Source: Variovorax sp. Root318D1 | Lineage (GTDB): Bacteria > Pseudomonadota > Gammaproteobacteria > Burkholderiales > Burkholderiaceae_C | DNA length: 64,000 nucleotides | Reading direction: 5' to 3' | Assembly: GCF_001424835.1 (NCBI RefSeq) | Contig: NZ_LMCQ01000001.1 | Span: 361,088-425,087 of the forward strand | Part shown: positions 52,081-61,130 of the stretch, piece by piece | How positions within the stretch are numbered: the stretch's first letter is position 1 | How the letters are laid out: the number at the start of each line of letters is the position of its first letter | Translations under genes and position numbers: made by a program | The notes under the pieces: model-generated | What the model was told of the DNA's origin: nothing | The model's input: only the letters and a program-made list of their open reading frames with translations | The model's database searches: none

Positions 52081-53067
52081 CTATTTGGTGATGCGTTCGA
52101 TCTCACTCATTTCAGAACTGAACACTTTCTCGAACTGCTCACCCGGAAGACCGAGGGACATGTCCGTGAGATTGTTCTTCTGTATGTAATCCGTCATCAC
52201 CGGCCCGCTCCTGGCTTTGAGGAATGCCTGCTGCAGTGCCTGGTAGCCGTTCGGATCCTTCTTCACGAACTCGGCGGAAACGACGTAAACACCGTAGCGC
52301 GAGAGGAAGTTGGGCGACGGCATGGTGTGGCCCAGCTTTGCGAGCTGGCTTTGCAGGGTCTGTGCCTCGTCCCATCGAGGGCTTTTGCGGTCCGATCCGA
52401 TGAAAAGCGCCGTTGTCTTCGGGCGCAGCACCGAGCGCACGAAGTCATCGCCCAAATTGGCGGTGACGTCGCCTGCCAGAAGGGCGTTGGCACCTTCAGC
52501 GCCGCCCTTGTAGCTGACGACGATAGCGTCGATCTTCAACGTATCGATGAGCCACTTGGCCAGGACCTCCTGGGCCGTACCGCCTGTCACCGAGATGGAA
52601 AGCTTTCCGGGGTTGGCCTTCGCCTGGTTGACAAAGTCCACGAAGTCGCGGATTCCAGAGTCGTTCTTGACGAGGAAGACCCGCGGCTCGTGCAGGTCAG
52701 CCATCATGACCCGAAAGTCGGTTCCCTTGAACCCTGCGTTTCCGCGCGCAATGGCAAGATTCAAGTCCGGCTGGTTGATCGCCAACACCGCCGAGCCGTC
52801 GCGGCCTTCGCGAAGCATTGCACTGGCACCCAACTGACCACCGGCGCCCGGTTGATTGCGCACCACGACACTGCGGTTCATCACCTGCTGCAGCGGAACC
52901 GAGATCAGCCGTGCGAAGGCATCGGTGCTGCCTCCAGGCGGATAGCCGACGATGATCTGCAATGGCTTGTCGCCCTGGGCAATGGCGATGCGAGGCAGTG
53001 CCACGCTTGCAGCCGTCATTCCGAGGGCACGGGAGAACAGGCGGCGGGACATTTGAGGACAGGGCAT
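52081..53067 (-). CDS. Bug/TctC family periplasmic substrate-binding protein (divergent, possible Tat signal)
   Basis: A 328-residue receptor. Its N-terminus MSRRLFSRALGMTAASVALP resembles a Tat signal more than a Sec signal, unlike the other receptors here. Bug motifs are diverged: LQIIVGYPPGGSTDAFARLI, VVVRNQPGAGGQLGAS and VVSYKGGAEGANALL. The typical 'VPT..E.G' segment is replaced by sequence around RWDEAQTLQSQLAKLG. It follows the M24 peptidase gene by 30 bases on the same strand. Confidence 0.85.
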   Translation of the reverse strand: MPCPQMSRRLFSRALGMTAASVALPRIAIAQGDKPLQIIVGYPPGGSTDAFARLISVPLQQVMNRSVVVRNQPGAGGQLGASAMLREGRDGSAVLAINQPDLNLAIARGNAGFKGTDFRVMMADLHEPRVFLVKNDSGIRDFVDFVNQAKANPGKLSISVTGGTAQEVLAKWLIDTLKIDAIVVSYKGGAEGANALLAGDVTANLGDDFVRSVLRPKTTALFIGSDRKSPRWDEAQTLQSQLAKLGHTMPSPNFLSRYGVYVVSAEFVKKDPNGYQALQQAFLKARSGPVMTDYIQKNNLTDMSLGLPGEQFEKVFSSEMSEIERITK

Positions 53068-53097
53068 GTTCAGAACTCCAGGGTTGCTTGAAGGGGA

Positions 53098-54279
53098 TCA
53101 GCCCAGCAGACGTGCGTCGTAGGGTGTGGTGTTGAGTTGCTCGCAGCCGGTTGCGGTCACCACCACCACGTCTTCCAAGTGGGCGCCGCCCACGTGCGGC
53201 TGGTCGGGCAGAACGATGCGTGGCTCCAGGCACATCACCATGTTCTCCTCGACGACAAAGTCGACACGGCGGTCCACAAGCGGCTCGCCGTGCAGCCCGT
53301 AGCCGAGTTGGTGGCCCGTATTGCCGGTGTAGGTGTAGTCGCCCCAGCCGCTGTCCGCGATGACCTCACGCGCGCGCGCATCGATGGCCTTGCCCGTCAC
53401 ACCAGGGCGAATCATCTTCTTGGCCTCCTGCAGCGCAAGGTAAGTAGCCTTGTAGATGGACCGCTGCGTTTCCGTCGGCTCGTCGCCGCACAGGACAGTG
53501 CGGCCAAGGTCGGCCGTGTAGCCTTTGACCACCGCGCCAAGGTCCACGATGACCATCTCGCCGGAGTTGATGACCTTCTCGGTTGCGATGCGCTCGAACA
53601 TCGAGGCGTTCGCGCCGGAGGCGATCAGCGGGATGAAGGGCTCGAACTCGGATCCTGCGCGGCGCATTGCGGTCACCGCGGCCGCAGAGACCGACTGCTC
53701 GGTCACGCCGGGCCGGATGGCGTCAATGGCGGCCAACGCTCCCAGGTCGGCCACACGCAGCGAATTGCGGATGAGCTCGATTTCGATGGGGTGCTTGACC
53801 GCCGTCAGCTGAAGCCACATCGGCGTGACGTCGCCGATCTGCAGCGCCGGGCAGCGCTTCGTGAGCCCCTGGAACACCATGTGCGGCATGATGTCCGTGG
53901 CAATGCGTCCTTCGCTCACGCCGTAGTCCGCGAGCATCTTTTCGATGACCTCATGCCACTTGGATACGTGGGGCAGCCGGCGAGCGTCCTCGATGTCCGA
54001 CTTGAAGCGAATGCGCAGGTCGTCGCTGCCCGAGATGTAGCCAACGACAGGCGGCCGGCCTTTGACGACCAAAGCGACGTACTCTGGCTCCAGGAAGGGG
54101 CGAAAGCCTTTGACGTAGAAGTCGGTTGCCCATCGCACCGCTTCGGCCTTGAAGAATAGGAATGCGTCGAAGCCGGACTTCTCCAGTGCGATCTGCAGCT
54201 TTTGCTGCTTGATGGCGTGCAGTTCGTCGCCTGCGTAGTAGCTGGGTGGCTGTTTGGCGAAGTTGATGTCTTTGTTCAT
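53098..54279 (-). CDS. M24 family metallopeptidase (Xaa-Pro aminopeptidase/creatinase-like)
   Basis: The ATG at 54279 gives 393 residues. The pita-bread fold has its five metal ligands in order: VIVDLGAVVKGYTADLGRT (two Asp), GNTGHQLGYGLH (His), MVMCLEPRI (Glu) and GGAHLEDVVVV (Glu). A creatinase-type N-terminal domain precedes it (GFDAFLFFKAEAVRWATDFY). Members cleave Xaa-Pro peptides or small C-N bonds such as creatine. It is clustered with Bug receptors and a threonine-aldolase-like enzyme. Confidence 0.88.
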   Translation of the reverse strand: MNKDINFAKQPPSYYAGDELHAIKQQKLQIALEKSGFDAFLFFKAEAVRWATDFYVKGFRPFLEPEYVALVVKGRPPVVGYISGSDDLRIRFKSDIEDARRLPHVSKWHEVIEKMLADYGVSEGRIATDIMPHMVFQGLTKRCPALQIGDVTPMWLQLTAVKHPIEIELIRNSLRVADLGALAAIDAIRPGVTEQSVSAAAVTAMRRAGSEFEPFIPLIASGANASMFERIATEKVINSGEMVIVDLGAVVKGYTADLGRTVLCGDEPTETQRSIYKATYLALQEAKKMIRPGVTGKAIDARAREVIADSGWGDYTYTGNTGHQLGYGLHGEPLVDRRVDFVVEENMVMCLEPRIVLPDQPHVGGAHLEDVVVVTATGCEQLNTTPYDARLLG

Positions 54280-54316
54280 GGCTGAGTGGTCCGTTTGGTG
54301 GTGGGGGCGCGTGCTT

Positions 54317-55381
54317 TCAGGAGCCGCGTACGTGGGTGCCGTGTTCGGCGGCAACAGCTTGGAAGACTTCCACGGCAGTTCTGATGCCGCTTTCCAAGAC
54401 ATGCCGATGGGTGACACACCGCATCAAGGTGGGCCCCCACGGGCGGACCAGGACACCTTGACTGCGAAGGGAGGTCTCCCATTGCTGGGCAGTGCGCCCC
54501 GTCGCCAGCACGTCCACCTGGACGATGTTGGTCTGCGGGTGCTTGATGCGCAAAGTTGCAACGCTGGCCAGTCCGTCAGCCAACAGCCGTGCGCAGGCAT
54601 GGTCTTGCGACAAGCGGTCCACCATCGACTGCAGTGCTTCCAGGCCTGCTGCCGCGGCAATGCCAACCTGGCGCTGGCTTCCGCCCAGCAGCTTGCGCAG
54701 CCAGCGCGCACGCTGGATGGTCTCGACAGGGCCGACAAGAACGGCGCCCATGGGTGCGCTCAGTCCTTTGGATAGACAGACAGAGACCGTGTCGGCCTGC
54801 GCGGCAATGCTCGATGCAGGAACGCTCAGCGTGAGAGCCGCGTTGAACAGGCGCGCTCCGTCCAAATGGACGCGAGCGTCCGCAGCGCGCGCCAACTCGA
54901 AGACCTGGCGCATGTGGTCCAGGGAAGCCACCGCGCCACCTTCGTTGTTGTGCGATGTTTCAACACACACGAGGCGTACCTTCAGGCCTCCCTTCGTGGA
55001 CGCAAGCGTTGCCTGCAGCGCGGCAAGGTCAAGCGCGCCATTGGGGTCGGGGATTGGCTGGTAGAACGCCCCCGTGATGGCTGCTGCGCCGCGTTCGGCG
55101 GTGTAAATGTGGGAGCCGCTGCCTGCGATGACAACGTCCTGCCGGCTGGCTTGCGCCAGGATGGCCAGCAGGTTGGCCATGGTGGCGCTCGGCGCATAGA
55201 GTCCCGCGGGCTTGCCCAAGAGCTTGGCGGTGTACTGCTCAAGCTCAACGGCAGTCGGGTCCCCGTCCAGCCCATCGTCGCCCAATGGCGCTTGGCGCAT
55301 GCGGTCGTACATCGACTCGGTCGGCAGCGTGACGGTGTCGCTACGCAGATCGACTGTGTTGGAAAAAGGGTTGATGCTCAT
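54317..55381 (-). CDS. threonine aldolase (beta-eliminating lyase) family PLP enzyme
   Basis: A 354-residue fold-type-I enzyme. VDLRSDTVTLPTESM opens the domain, followed by LGDDGLDGDPTAVELEQYTA, HNNEGGAVASLDHM, VHLDGARLFNAAL and the PLP Lys in VSVCLSKGLSAPMG. Low-specificity threonine aldolases share these motifs and cleave beta-hydroxy amino acids to glycine and an aldehyde. It heads the leftward series aldolase-M24-Bug-Bug-amidohydrolase and is divergent from a LysR gene. Confidence 0.9.
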   Translation of the reverse strand: MSINPFSNTVDLRSDTVTLPTESMYDRMRQAPLGDDGLDGDPTAVELEQYTAKLLGKPAGLYAPSATMANLLAILAQASRQDVVIAGSGSHIYTAERGAAAITGAFYQPIPDPNGALDLAALQATLASTKGGLKVRLVCVETSHNNEGGAVASLDHMRQVFELARAADARVHLDGARLFNAALTLSVPASSIAAQADTVSVCLSKGLSAPMGAVLVGPVETIQRARWLRKLLGGSQRQVGIAAAAGLEALQSMVDRLSQDHACARLLADGLASVATLRIKHPQTNIVQVDVLATGRTAQQWETSLRSQGVLVRPWGPTLMRCVTHRHVLESGIRTAVEVFQAVAAEHGTHVRGS

Positions 55382-55500
55382 GGACTTATTGGTTGCGTTG
55401 GTGACTGGCTCGTGAACGCCGCGTCGCCGTGGAAGTAATTTATGGAGTTCACGCTTTGAAGGGAATTGATAAGATGCGATTTCAGTTTTGAGAAATCCTC

Positions 55501-56379
55501 GTGAATCTTTCGGCTCTGAATACCCTTCGCGCGATCCTGGTGCACGGAAATTTCACGGCAGCGGGTGTGGCGGTCGGGTGTACGCCTAGCGCCGTGAGCC
55601 TGCAGATCAAGCAGTTGGAGCAGTTCTTCGGACAGCCACTGTTCGACCGCAGCACACGTTCCGTAAGACCCACGCCGTTCGCGTTGGAGATCGCGGGAGC
55701 GGCCACGGACTTCATCGACAAGGTGGAGTCGCTGCGGTCGCGGCCGTCGATGACAGTGGAGGGCCTGTTCCGCCTCGGCGTCATCACGAGCATGCAAAGC
55801 GATGTTCTGCCGGCCGTCCTTCGCACGCTGCGCACCCGTCACCCTTTGCTGAGCGTGCGCATCCCGCCGCTGAACGATTCCGACGAGCTGCTGACTGAAT
55901 TGCGGGCGGGACGCATCAATGCCGCGCTGCTCGTGCGCCCTGACAACGGGGGCTCCACTCGGATGGTCTGGCGCGAGGTCTATCGGCAGCCCTACGTGAT
56001 GCTTGCGCCTGCAGAAGCAAAATCGTCAGACCCTAAGGTGCTGCTGCGCACCTACGGCTGGATTGCCTACGACATGAGCCTGGCTGGTGGCAGGACGGCA
56101 GCCAGACAGGTGCGCGGCTTAGAGCCCAAAATTCAAAGCACCATGGAACTGCGTTCGGTCGATGCCATCGTCTCGATGGTCTCCGAAGGGATGGGCGTCA
56201 CGGTCTTGCCGCTGCCGCGCCGCCCCATGCTGCAGGCGTACGAATTGAAGGAAATCGGGCTGGGCCGCACCACGCCCTTCCGCCGCATTTCACTGGTCTG
56301 GCGGCGTGCTGATGATGACAACAGAAAAGTCGCAGCGGTAGCGGATGCGTTCAACAGCCATCAGTCGCCGCAGCGTTGA
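55501..56379 (+). CDS. LysR family transcriptional regulator
   Basis: A 292-residue LTTR beginning at GTG. The helix-turn-helix is LRAILVHGNFTAAGVAVGCT and SAVSLQIKQLEQFFGQPLFD. The effector domain begins GLFRLGVITSMQSDVLPAVL. It is divergent from the threonine-aldolase gene with 119 bases between starts, so it probably controls that leftward operon. Confidence 0.9.
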   Translation: MNLSALNTLRAILVHGNFTAAGVAVGCTPSAVSLQIKQLEQFFGQPLFDRSTRSVRPTPFALEIAGAATDFIDKVESLRSRPSMTVEGLFRLGVITSMQSDVLPAVLRTLRTRHPLLSVRIPPLNDSDELLTELRAGRINAALLVRPDNGGSTRMVWREVYRQPYVMLAPAEAKSSDPKVLLRTYGWIAYDMSLAGGRTAARQVRGLEPKIQSTMELRSVDAIVSMVSEGMGVTVLPLPRRPMLQAYELKEIGLGRTTPFRRISLVWRRADDDNRKVAAVADAFNSHQSPQR

Positions 56380-56546
56380 GCCATGGCATCCAAGCCGCAC
56401 GTTTTTGGCGTACGCGCACCAAAGTCGTTCCCGGCAGTGACCAGCGGCGCTGTGGGGCATGCGACGCTTCTGAGCATGTCAATCCAGGGTCAACGCGTGC
56501 AATTCGATACGTGAGCGGTCAGATAGGAGAAGGAGCACGCCTGGGC

Positions 56547-57485
56547 TCATGGAGCCTGTGAAAAGTTCCTGAGAAAATTGCTCAAGCGGTACGTTGCTTC
56601 TCCCGTATCTGTCTGGGGTTGGAGTACGCCGATTGGTTCCATGCCGGCTGTGTGTCCAACTCGGAGCTCGACGAGCTCGCCAGCGGAGAGCAATGGGGTC
56701 GCCAGGTTTCGCGGGAGCAATGCCAGCAGCGGGTGGCTCAGAAGTAGCCGCCAGAGCAGCGGAAGCGATCGGGTAACCACTGGGTAAGCCCGTGGCGTCG
56801 TGGGTAAGCGCGTGGAGAATTCGTCGAAATGTGTGCGAGCCGCCAGGCCCGCAGGCATTAACAGCCAAGTCTGCTCGGCCAGCTCTGAAGTGCTCACCAT
56901 GTCTGAGCAAGCGAGGGGATGGCTCGCGCGGCAGACCACCACCAGCTGGTCTTCGCGAACAGGATGGAATTCCCATCCTTCCGGGATGACGGCCGGACGC
57001 CGACAGACCACCAAGTCCACCTCGCCCCGCGCGATCGCAAGGAGCTGGTCTTCGCCTTCGGCTTCCCGCAAGTGGATCTGGATTGTCGGGTGCCTGTCGC
57101 CGAACTCCGGAAGAGCGCTGACCAGCAAGCCATTGATGGCTGCTGCCGAACCGATCAAGCGAACCGACCCTTCTCCTTGTCGTCGGCGCGCGGCTATGAC
57201 CTCGGCTCCATTGGCGACCCCTAGCATCAGCTGGCGCGCTATCGGGAGCAGGTCTCGGCAGGCGGGGGTTGGCCGCACCCCGCGTGCGTGCCTCTCGAAT
57301 AGCGGAACCTCCAGGAGCTCTTCCAAGTAAGCCAGCGTCTGTGTGACGGAAGACTGCGTCATTCCGATCGCGGCAGCAGTACGCTGAATGCTGCCGAACT
57401 CGGTGAGCTGCAGCAGGATCTGTACGTGTCGGAACTTTCCGCGTGCAAGCAGCCGGTTGAGGAGGGCGGAAGCGGAGAGCTGCAA
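56547..57485 (-). CDS. LysR family transcriptional regulator
   Basis: A 312-residue LTTR (HTH: LLQLTEFGSIQRTAAAIGMT, SSVTQTLAYLEELLEVPLFE; effector domain GSVRLIGSAAAINGLLVSAL). The start appears to be TTG at 57485 without a ribosome-binding site: the preceding in-frame stop is TAA about ten codons upstream and no ATG or GTG lies between. It is divergent from the Bug-hydrolase pair with 109 bases between starts and is their likely regulator. Confidence 0.85.
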   Translation of the reverse strand: MQLSASALLNRLLARGKFRHVQILLQLTEFGSIQRTAAAIGMTQSSVTQTLAYLEELLEVPLFERHARGVRPTPACRDLLPIARQLMLGVANGAEVIAARRRQGEGSVRLIGSAAAINGLLVSALPEFGDRHPTIQIHLREAEGEDQLLAIARGEVDLVVCRRPAVIPEGWEFHPVREDQLVVVCRASHPLACSDMVSTSELAEQTWLLMPAGLAARTHFDEFSTRLPTTPRAYPVVTRSLPLLWRLLLSHPLLALLPRNLATPLLSAGELVELRVGHTAGMEPIGVLQPQTDTGEATYRLSNFLRNFSQAP

Positions 57486-57594
57486 GGTATCGGCAAGTCT
57501 AATCTCATCGGGCGGAATTTAATTTGCCGCTGATAGCTGTCCACCGGAAGATCGTCGGCAAACCGCGCCAGGAGCGCGGCAATCAGGAGACACC

Positions 57595-58569
57595 GTGAAA
57601 CTGCTTCGTTACCTGCTGGCGCTCGGCGCCGTCGGCCTAACCTTGGCGTCGCCGTCCCAGGCGCAATCCGTGGATTGGCCCACGCGTGCAGTCCGCATTA
57701 TCGTTCCGGCGCCAGCGGGCGGCCCGTACGACCGCATCATCCGTCCGGTGGCGCAGCACATGTCCCAGATGCTGAAGCAGCCGGTGGTCGTGGATAACCG
57801 GCCAAGCGCGGGAAACATCGTTGGTACCCAAGTGGGCGCCACCGCTGCGCCTGACGGATACACGCTGACGATGACAGGCATGCTCAACACGATCGCCCAG
57901 AGCATGTATGACAACGTGCCGTTCGACATCGCCAAGGACTTCGAGCACATCGGCAGCATTGGTGAAGGCCCGCAATGGCTCGTGGTCCGTCCGGACGCAA
58001 ACATCAACAGCTTCCAGGACCTGGTGCAGCAGGCCAAGCGTGAACCGGGAAAACTCAACTACGCGACCTCCGGCGCGGGCAGCAGCGGGCACCTCGTCAT
58101 GGAACTGCTGCAACGCGCCGCGGGCATCCAGCTGACGCACGTACCGTACAAGGGCGGCGCGCCTGCCTTGCAGGATGTGCTGGCTGGCGTGGTGCCTGCG
58201 ACGGTGCTGCCGATCAGCGCGGCGGTGACCCACGTGCAATCCGGCAAGCTGAAGGTTCTTGCCGTGACGAGCCCGCAGCGCAGCCCGCTGGTGCCGACTG
58301 TTCCCACGTTCGCCGAGCTGGGCTATAAGCAGCTGACCGTGAATTCGTGGGTCGGCCTGTCGGCGCCAAAGGGCACACCTGCTCCGGTAGTCCGCAAGCT
58401 CAGTGCGGCGCTTCAGGGCGCAGTGAACGACCCTGCGATCTTGAAGCAGCTCGACGTGGAAGGGCTTATCCCCCTGGTGTCCAGTCCCGAGCAGTACACA
58501 CAACTGGTCCGCAGCGACACCGAGCGTTGGGGGCAGTTGGTGCGCAGCCTTCACATCAAGGCAAACTGA
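57595..58569 (+). CDS. Bug/TctC family periplasmic substrate-binding protein
   Basis: A 324-residue receptor starting at GTG with AGGAG upstream. The signal peptide is MKLLRYLLALGAVGLTLASP...AQAQ. Bug motifs are WPTRAVRIIVPAPAGGPYDR, VVVDNRPSAGNIVG and THVPYKGGAPALQDV, with TVPTFAELGYKQL. It is followed after two bases by an alpha/beta hydrolase gene, forming a receptor-enzyme pair. Confidence 0.92.
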   Translation: MKLLRYLLALGAVGLTLASPSQAQSVDWPTRAVRIIVPAPAGGPYDRIIRPVAQHMSQMLKQPVVVDNRPSAGNIVGTQVGATAAPDGYTLTMTGMLNTIAQSMYDNVPFDIAKDFEHIGSIGEGPQWLVVRPDANINSFQDLVQQAKREPGKLNYATSGAGSSGHLVMELLQRAAGIQLTHVPYKGGAPALQDVLAGVVPATVLPISAAVTHVQSGKLKVLAVTSPQRSPLVPTVPTFAELGYKQLTVNSWVGLSAPKGTPAPVVRKLSAALQGAVNDPAILKQLDVEGLIPLVSSPEQYTQLVRSDTERWGQLVRSLHIKAN

Positions 58570-58571
58570 CG

Positions 58572-59375
58572 ATGCCCTTCGTGGACTCCCATCACCGGCG
58601 AATCTATTACGAACGCCACGGGCAAGGCCCCGCAGTCCTTTTGTGCCACGGCGCCGGGTCCAATGCCGCAACCTGGTGGCAGCAGTTGCCCACGTTTGCG
58701 GCGCAGCACACCTGCATCACCATGGACATCCGGTGCTTCGGCCGGTCTGCTGCCCCACTGAAAGAGTTCTCGTTGGACAACTTCGTCGCCGATGTCCTGG
58801 CCATCCTGGACCGTGAAGAGGTTCAGCGGGTCACCCACGTGGGTCAGTCGCTCGGCGGGTTCATCGGACTCCAACTTGCTCTGAGGCATCCAGATCGCGT
58901 GGCGGCCTTCGTCGCATGTGACAGTTCAATGGCGCTCGACCATCCCGTGCTCCTGGATACGCTCGCCAAGCGGCAGATATCCCACCAGGCCGTGAGTATC
59001 GAGCAGCGCTCGTTGGGCCGCTGGTTCCTCGAGAACCGTCCCGAGCAGGCGGCGCTCTACGCGCAAATCAACCATTTCAATCCCAGTGCGCACGCCTTTG
59101 CCGCGAAGGAGTGGGGCAGTGCATTGGCAGGACTGATGGCGCCTTCCAGTTTGATTCCGATGCGTTCCCTGCGCGATGTCGCGTGCCCAACGCTTCTTCT
59201 CGTGGGAAACGAGGATCCGATCGTGCCTGTGTCGGTGATGGAAGAGGTGCAAGCTCTTATCCACGGCAGCGAAGTCGTGGTCATCCAGGAGGCCGGCCAC
59301 TCGGCGTACTTTGAGAAACCGCATGAATTCAACAGCACCGTGCTCGATTTCATTGCGCGCCGCGCACGGTATTGA
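58572..59375 (+). CDS. alpha/beta hydrolase
   Basis: A 267-residue enzyme. The oxyanion motif is LLCHGAGSNAATWW, the nucleophile elbow GQSLGG (Ser93), the acid VGNEDPIVP and the catalytic His AGHSAYFEKP. It is cytoplasmic. It resembles 3-oxoadipate enol-lactonase and related C-C/ester hydrolases of aromatic catabolism in size and motif spacing. It lies two bases after the Bug receptor gene. Its 3' end is overlapped in antisense by an IS66 remnant. Confidence 0.87.
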   Translation: MPFVDSHHRRIYYERHGQGPAVLLCHGAGSNAATWWQQLPTFAAQHTCITMDIRCFGRSAAPLKEFSLDNFVADVLAILDREEVQRVTHVGQSLGGFIGLQLALRHPDRVAAFVACDSSMALDHPVLLDTLAKRQISHQAVSIEQRSLGRWFLENRPEQAALYAQINHFNPSAHAFAAKEWGSALAGLMAPSSLIPMRSLRDVACPTLLLVGNEDPIVPVSVMEEVQALIHGSEVVVIQEAGHSAYFEKPHEFNSTVLDFIARRARY

Positions 59376-59643
59376 AGGCTCGCACGCAGCTCTTACGCGC
59401 TTCCCTGCTGGCATTGACCATCATCTCGGTGGTGGTCGCGCTGACGACGGTGGTTGCCGAGTTCATCTCTGCGTCGCGAACCCATCGGCGCAGCAGATTC
59501 GCATTGACGCCTTGGACCATCGCCACCGCCGCCATCGACATGCCCGGCTGCATGCAACTGGCTACAGCGTTTGCCTTGAATTCGTCGCTGTGAATGCGAC
59601 GTCGCCGGCGTGTGCCGCCTTGTTGATCGGGGATAGTGCTCAC
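59350..59643 (-). pseudogene. IS66-family TnpA (accessory protein) remnant
   Basis: The first 60 or so residues are RRRRRIHSDEFKANAVASCM, PGMSMAAVAMVQGVNANLLR, RWVRDAEM. This is the helix-turn-helix start of IS66 TnpA proteins. Afterwards the frame turns into low-complexity Thr/Ala sequence and then reads antisense through the end of the hydrolase gene. TnpB and TnpC are missing. It marks an insertion that stopped at or just behind the hydrolase stop codon. Confidence 0.65.
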
Positions 59644-59759
59644 GTGTCCTGCTTCTTGGACACTTAAAGCTTGAGTCGTCCGTACGATGGCATCGAGGTG
59701 TCAGGCGACACGACAAACTGACCCCCTGGAGGTGCGGCAGAAATCTTGGACTGGTTAAG

Positions 59760-59925
59760 CAGCAAGACCGAGGCTCCTTCGGCGCCGATCGGGCTGCGGA
59801 AGCTCAGCGAGAGCCTGATCCGCTTCTCGTTGTACCAGCGGATGTAGGAGTCCAGCGCCTCGCTAACTGCTCGCTGGTTGTAGACAGCCAGTTCCGCTGG
59901 TAGAACATCTCGTGCTTCAGACGGC
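59760..59925 (-). pseudogene. IS3-family transposase C-terminal remnant, frameshifted
   Basis: RLKHEMFYQRNW (59923-59888) lies in one frame. The next frame continues with RAVSEALDSYIRWYNEKRIR and LSLSFRSPIGAE, the C-terminus of IS3/IS150-type integrases (YIxWYNxKRIKxxLxxxSPxxYR). The upstream catalytic region is absent. The piece sits between the IS66 remnant and the 3' end of the metallo-beta-lactamase gene; no terminal repeats were recognised in 59376-59954. Confidence 0.65.
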
Positions 59926-59954
59926 CGACACAGGGCACGGCAGCATCGAGGCAT

Positions 59955-61112
59955 TCACTCCGAATCAGTCGCGCCCTGGGCTCCCTTGGCAGTTGCAGGA
60001 ACCAGAGCCGACGGCTGAAGAAGAACGGAGTCCGCACCGCTCACAGGAGCCACGTCGAGAACCGCGCCGATCGGCATGAGTCCGAACCGATCGCCAGCGC
60101 GCCGTTTCGTCGCTGCCGAGAGGTCGCGAGCCGGCGCGAACGGCTCCTCGTCGCCAAGCTGGAAAGTTCCCCAGTGCACACCAAAGGAGCGCGCAGCGCC
60201 CAGGTCCTCATGGGCTCGCACTGCATCGTCAGGGTCCATGTGCTCGAAACGCATCAGGGCCCGCGGCTGGTAGGCACCGATCGGCAGTGCTGCCAGGTCG
60301 ATGGAGCCGATGCGATGACGGATGTCCTGGAACATCGCCTGCACGTAGGCGGTGTCGCCGGCGAAGTAGAAGCGCCGAAGTGAGCCCGCGACTTCGTGTT
60401 CCACGACCCAGCCACCCCACAGAGTGGTGTTGCGGTTCCGCGGCCCACGCCCGCTGCTGTGCTGTGCGGGTACGAACCGGAAGGTCACGGCTCCCACTGT
60501 CGCAGTCTGCCACCAGTCAAATGGCTGCGCCCGGACTTGCACGTGGTCCTCGAACCAGGACTGCAAGCCCTGACCCACAAAGAAGCGTGGCGGCCCACCC
60601 CGTTGCCGGGCCAGATGGCGCACGGTGGGCAGGTCCAGATGGTCGTAATGGTCGTGCGACGTCAACACCACATCGATGTGGGGAAGTCCCTCCAGTGCCA
60701 CTGGCAGTAAAGTCAGCCGCGCCGGCCCAAAGCCAGCCACCGGCCCAGCGGTGTCGGTGAGCACCGGGTCGAGCAGCACCCACAGACCACTCACCCGCAT
60801 CAGCATCGCTGAGTGGCCCAGCCAAGCCACCGCGAAGGGTCGCTGCGCCATGGCTTCGATGTCAAGCGGCACGGTGGGTGGCACCTCGGTGCGGCTGAGA
60901 TCGCGGGTGATCTGCACCCAGGCACGGCGCAGGAAGTAGGTCGCGGACGCCCGGGCGCCTGTGTCTTCGGGCAGTACATAGGGGTTGGTAAAAGTCTGCA
61001 TTGGCGGCTGCTTCGTGTCATCCAAAGCGGTCGAACAGGCGACGAGCAGACCGCTGTACAGCAAGGCGGCTGCGGCACCTACGAACGGCAACGAGCGGAG
61101 GCGATGGCACAT
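59955..61112 (-). CDS. metallo-beta-lactamase-fold hydrolase, probable lipoprotein
   Basis: A 385-residue protein. Its N-terminal signal ends in LLVACS, a lipobox-like site near residue 26, so periplasmic lipid anchoring is likely. The metal-binding motif HDHYDHLD is near residue 150. Further ligands are HSSGRGPR, YFAGDTAY and HWGTFQLGDE. The sequence style matches UlaG/NAPE-phospholipase-D-like hydrolases. It follows the TetR gene by 18 bases on the same strand, suggesting co-transcription. Confidence 0.87.
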   Translation of the reverse strand: MCHRLRSLPFVGAAAALLYSGLLVACSTALDDTKQPPMQTFTNPYVLPEDTGARASATYFLRRAWVQITRDLSRTEVPPTVPLDIEAMAQRPFAVAWLGHSAMLMRVSGLWVLLDPVLTDTAGPVAGFGPARLTLLPVALEGLPHIDVVLTSHDHYDHLDLPTVRHLARQRGGPPRFFVGQGLQSWFEDHVQVRAQPFDWWQTATVGAVTFRFVPAQHSSGRGPRNRNTTLWGGWVVEHEVAGSLRRFYFAGDTAYVQAMFQDIRHRIGSIDLAALPIGAYQPRALMRFEHMDPDDAVRAHEDLGAARSFGVHWGTFQLGDEEPFAPARDLSAATKRRAGDRFGLMPIGAVLDVAPVSGADSVLLQPSALVPATAKGAQGATDSE

Positions 61113-61130
61113 GTTCCAGGCGCAGCCGGC

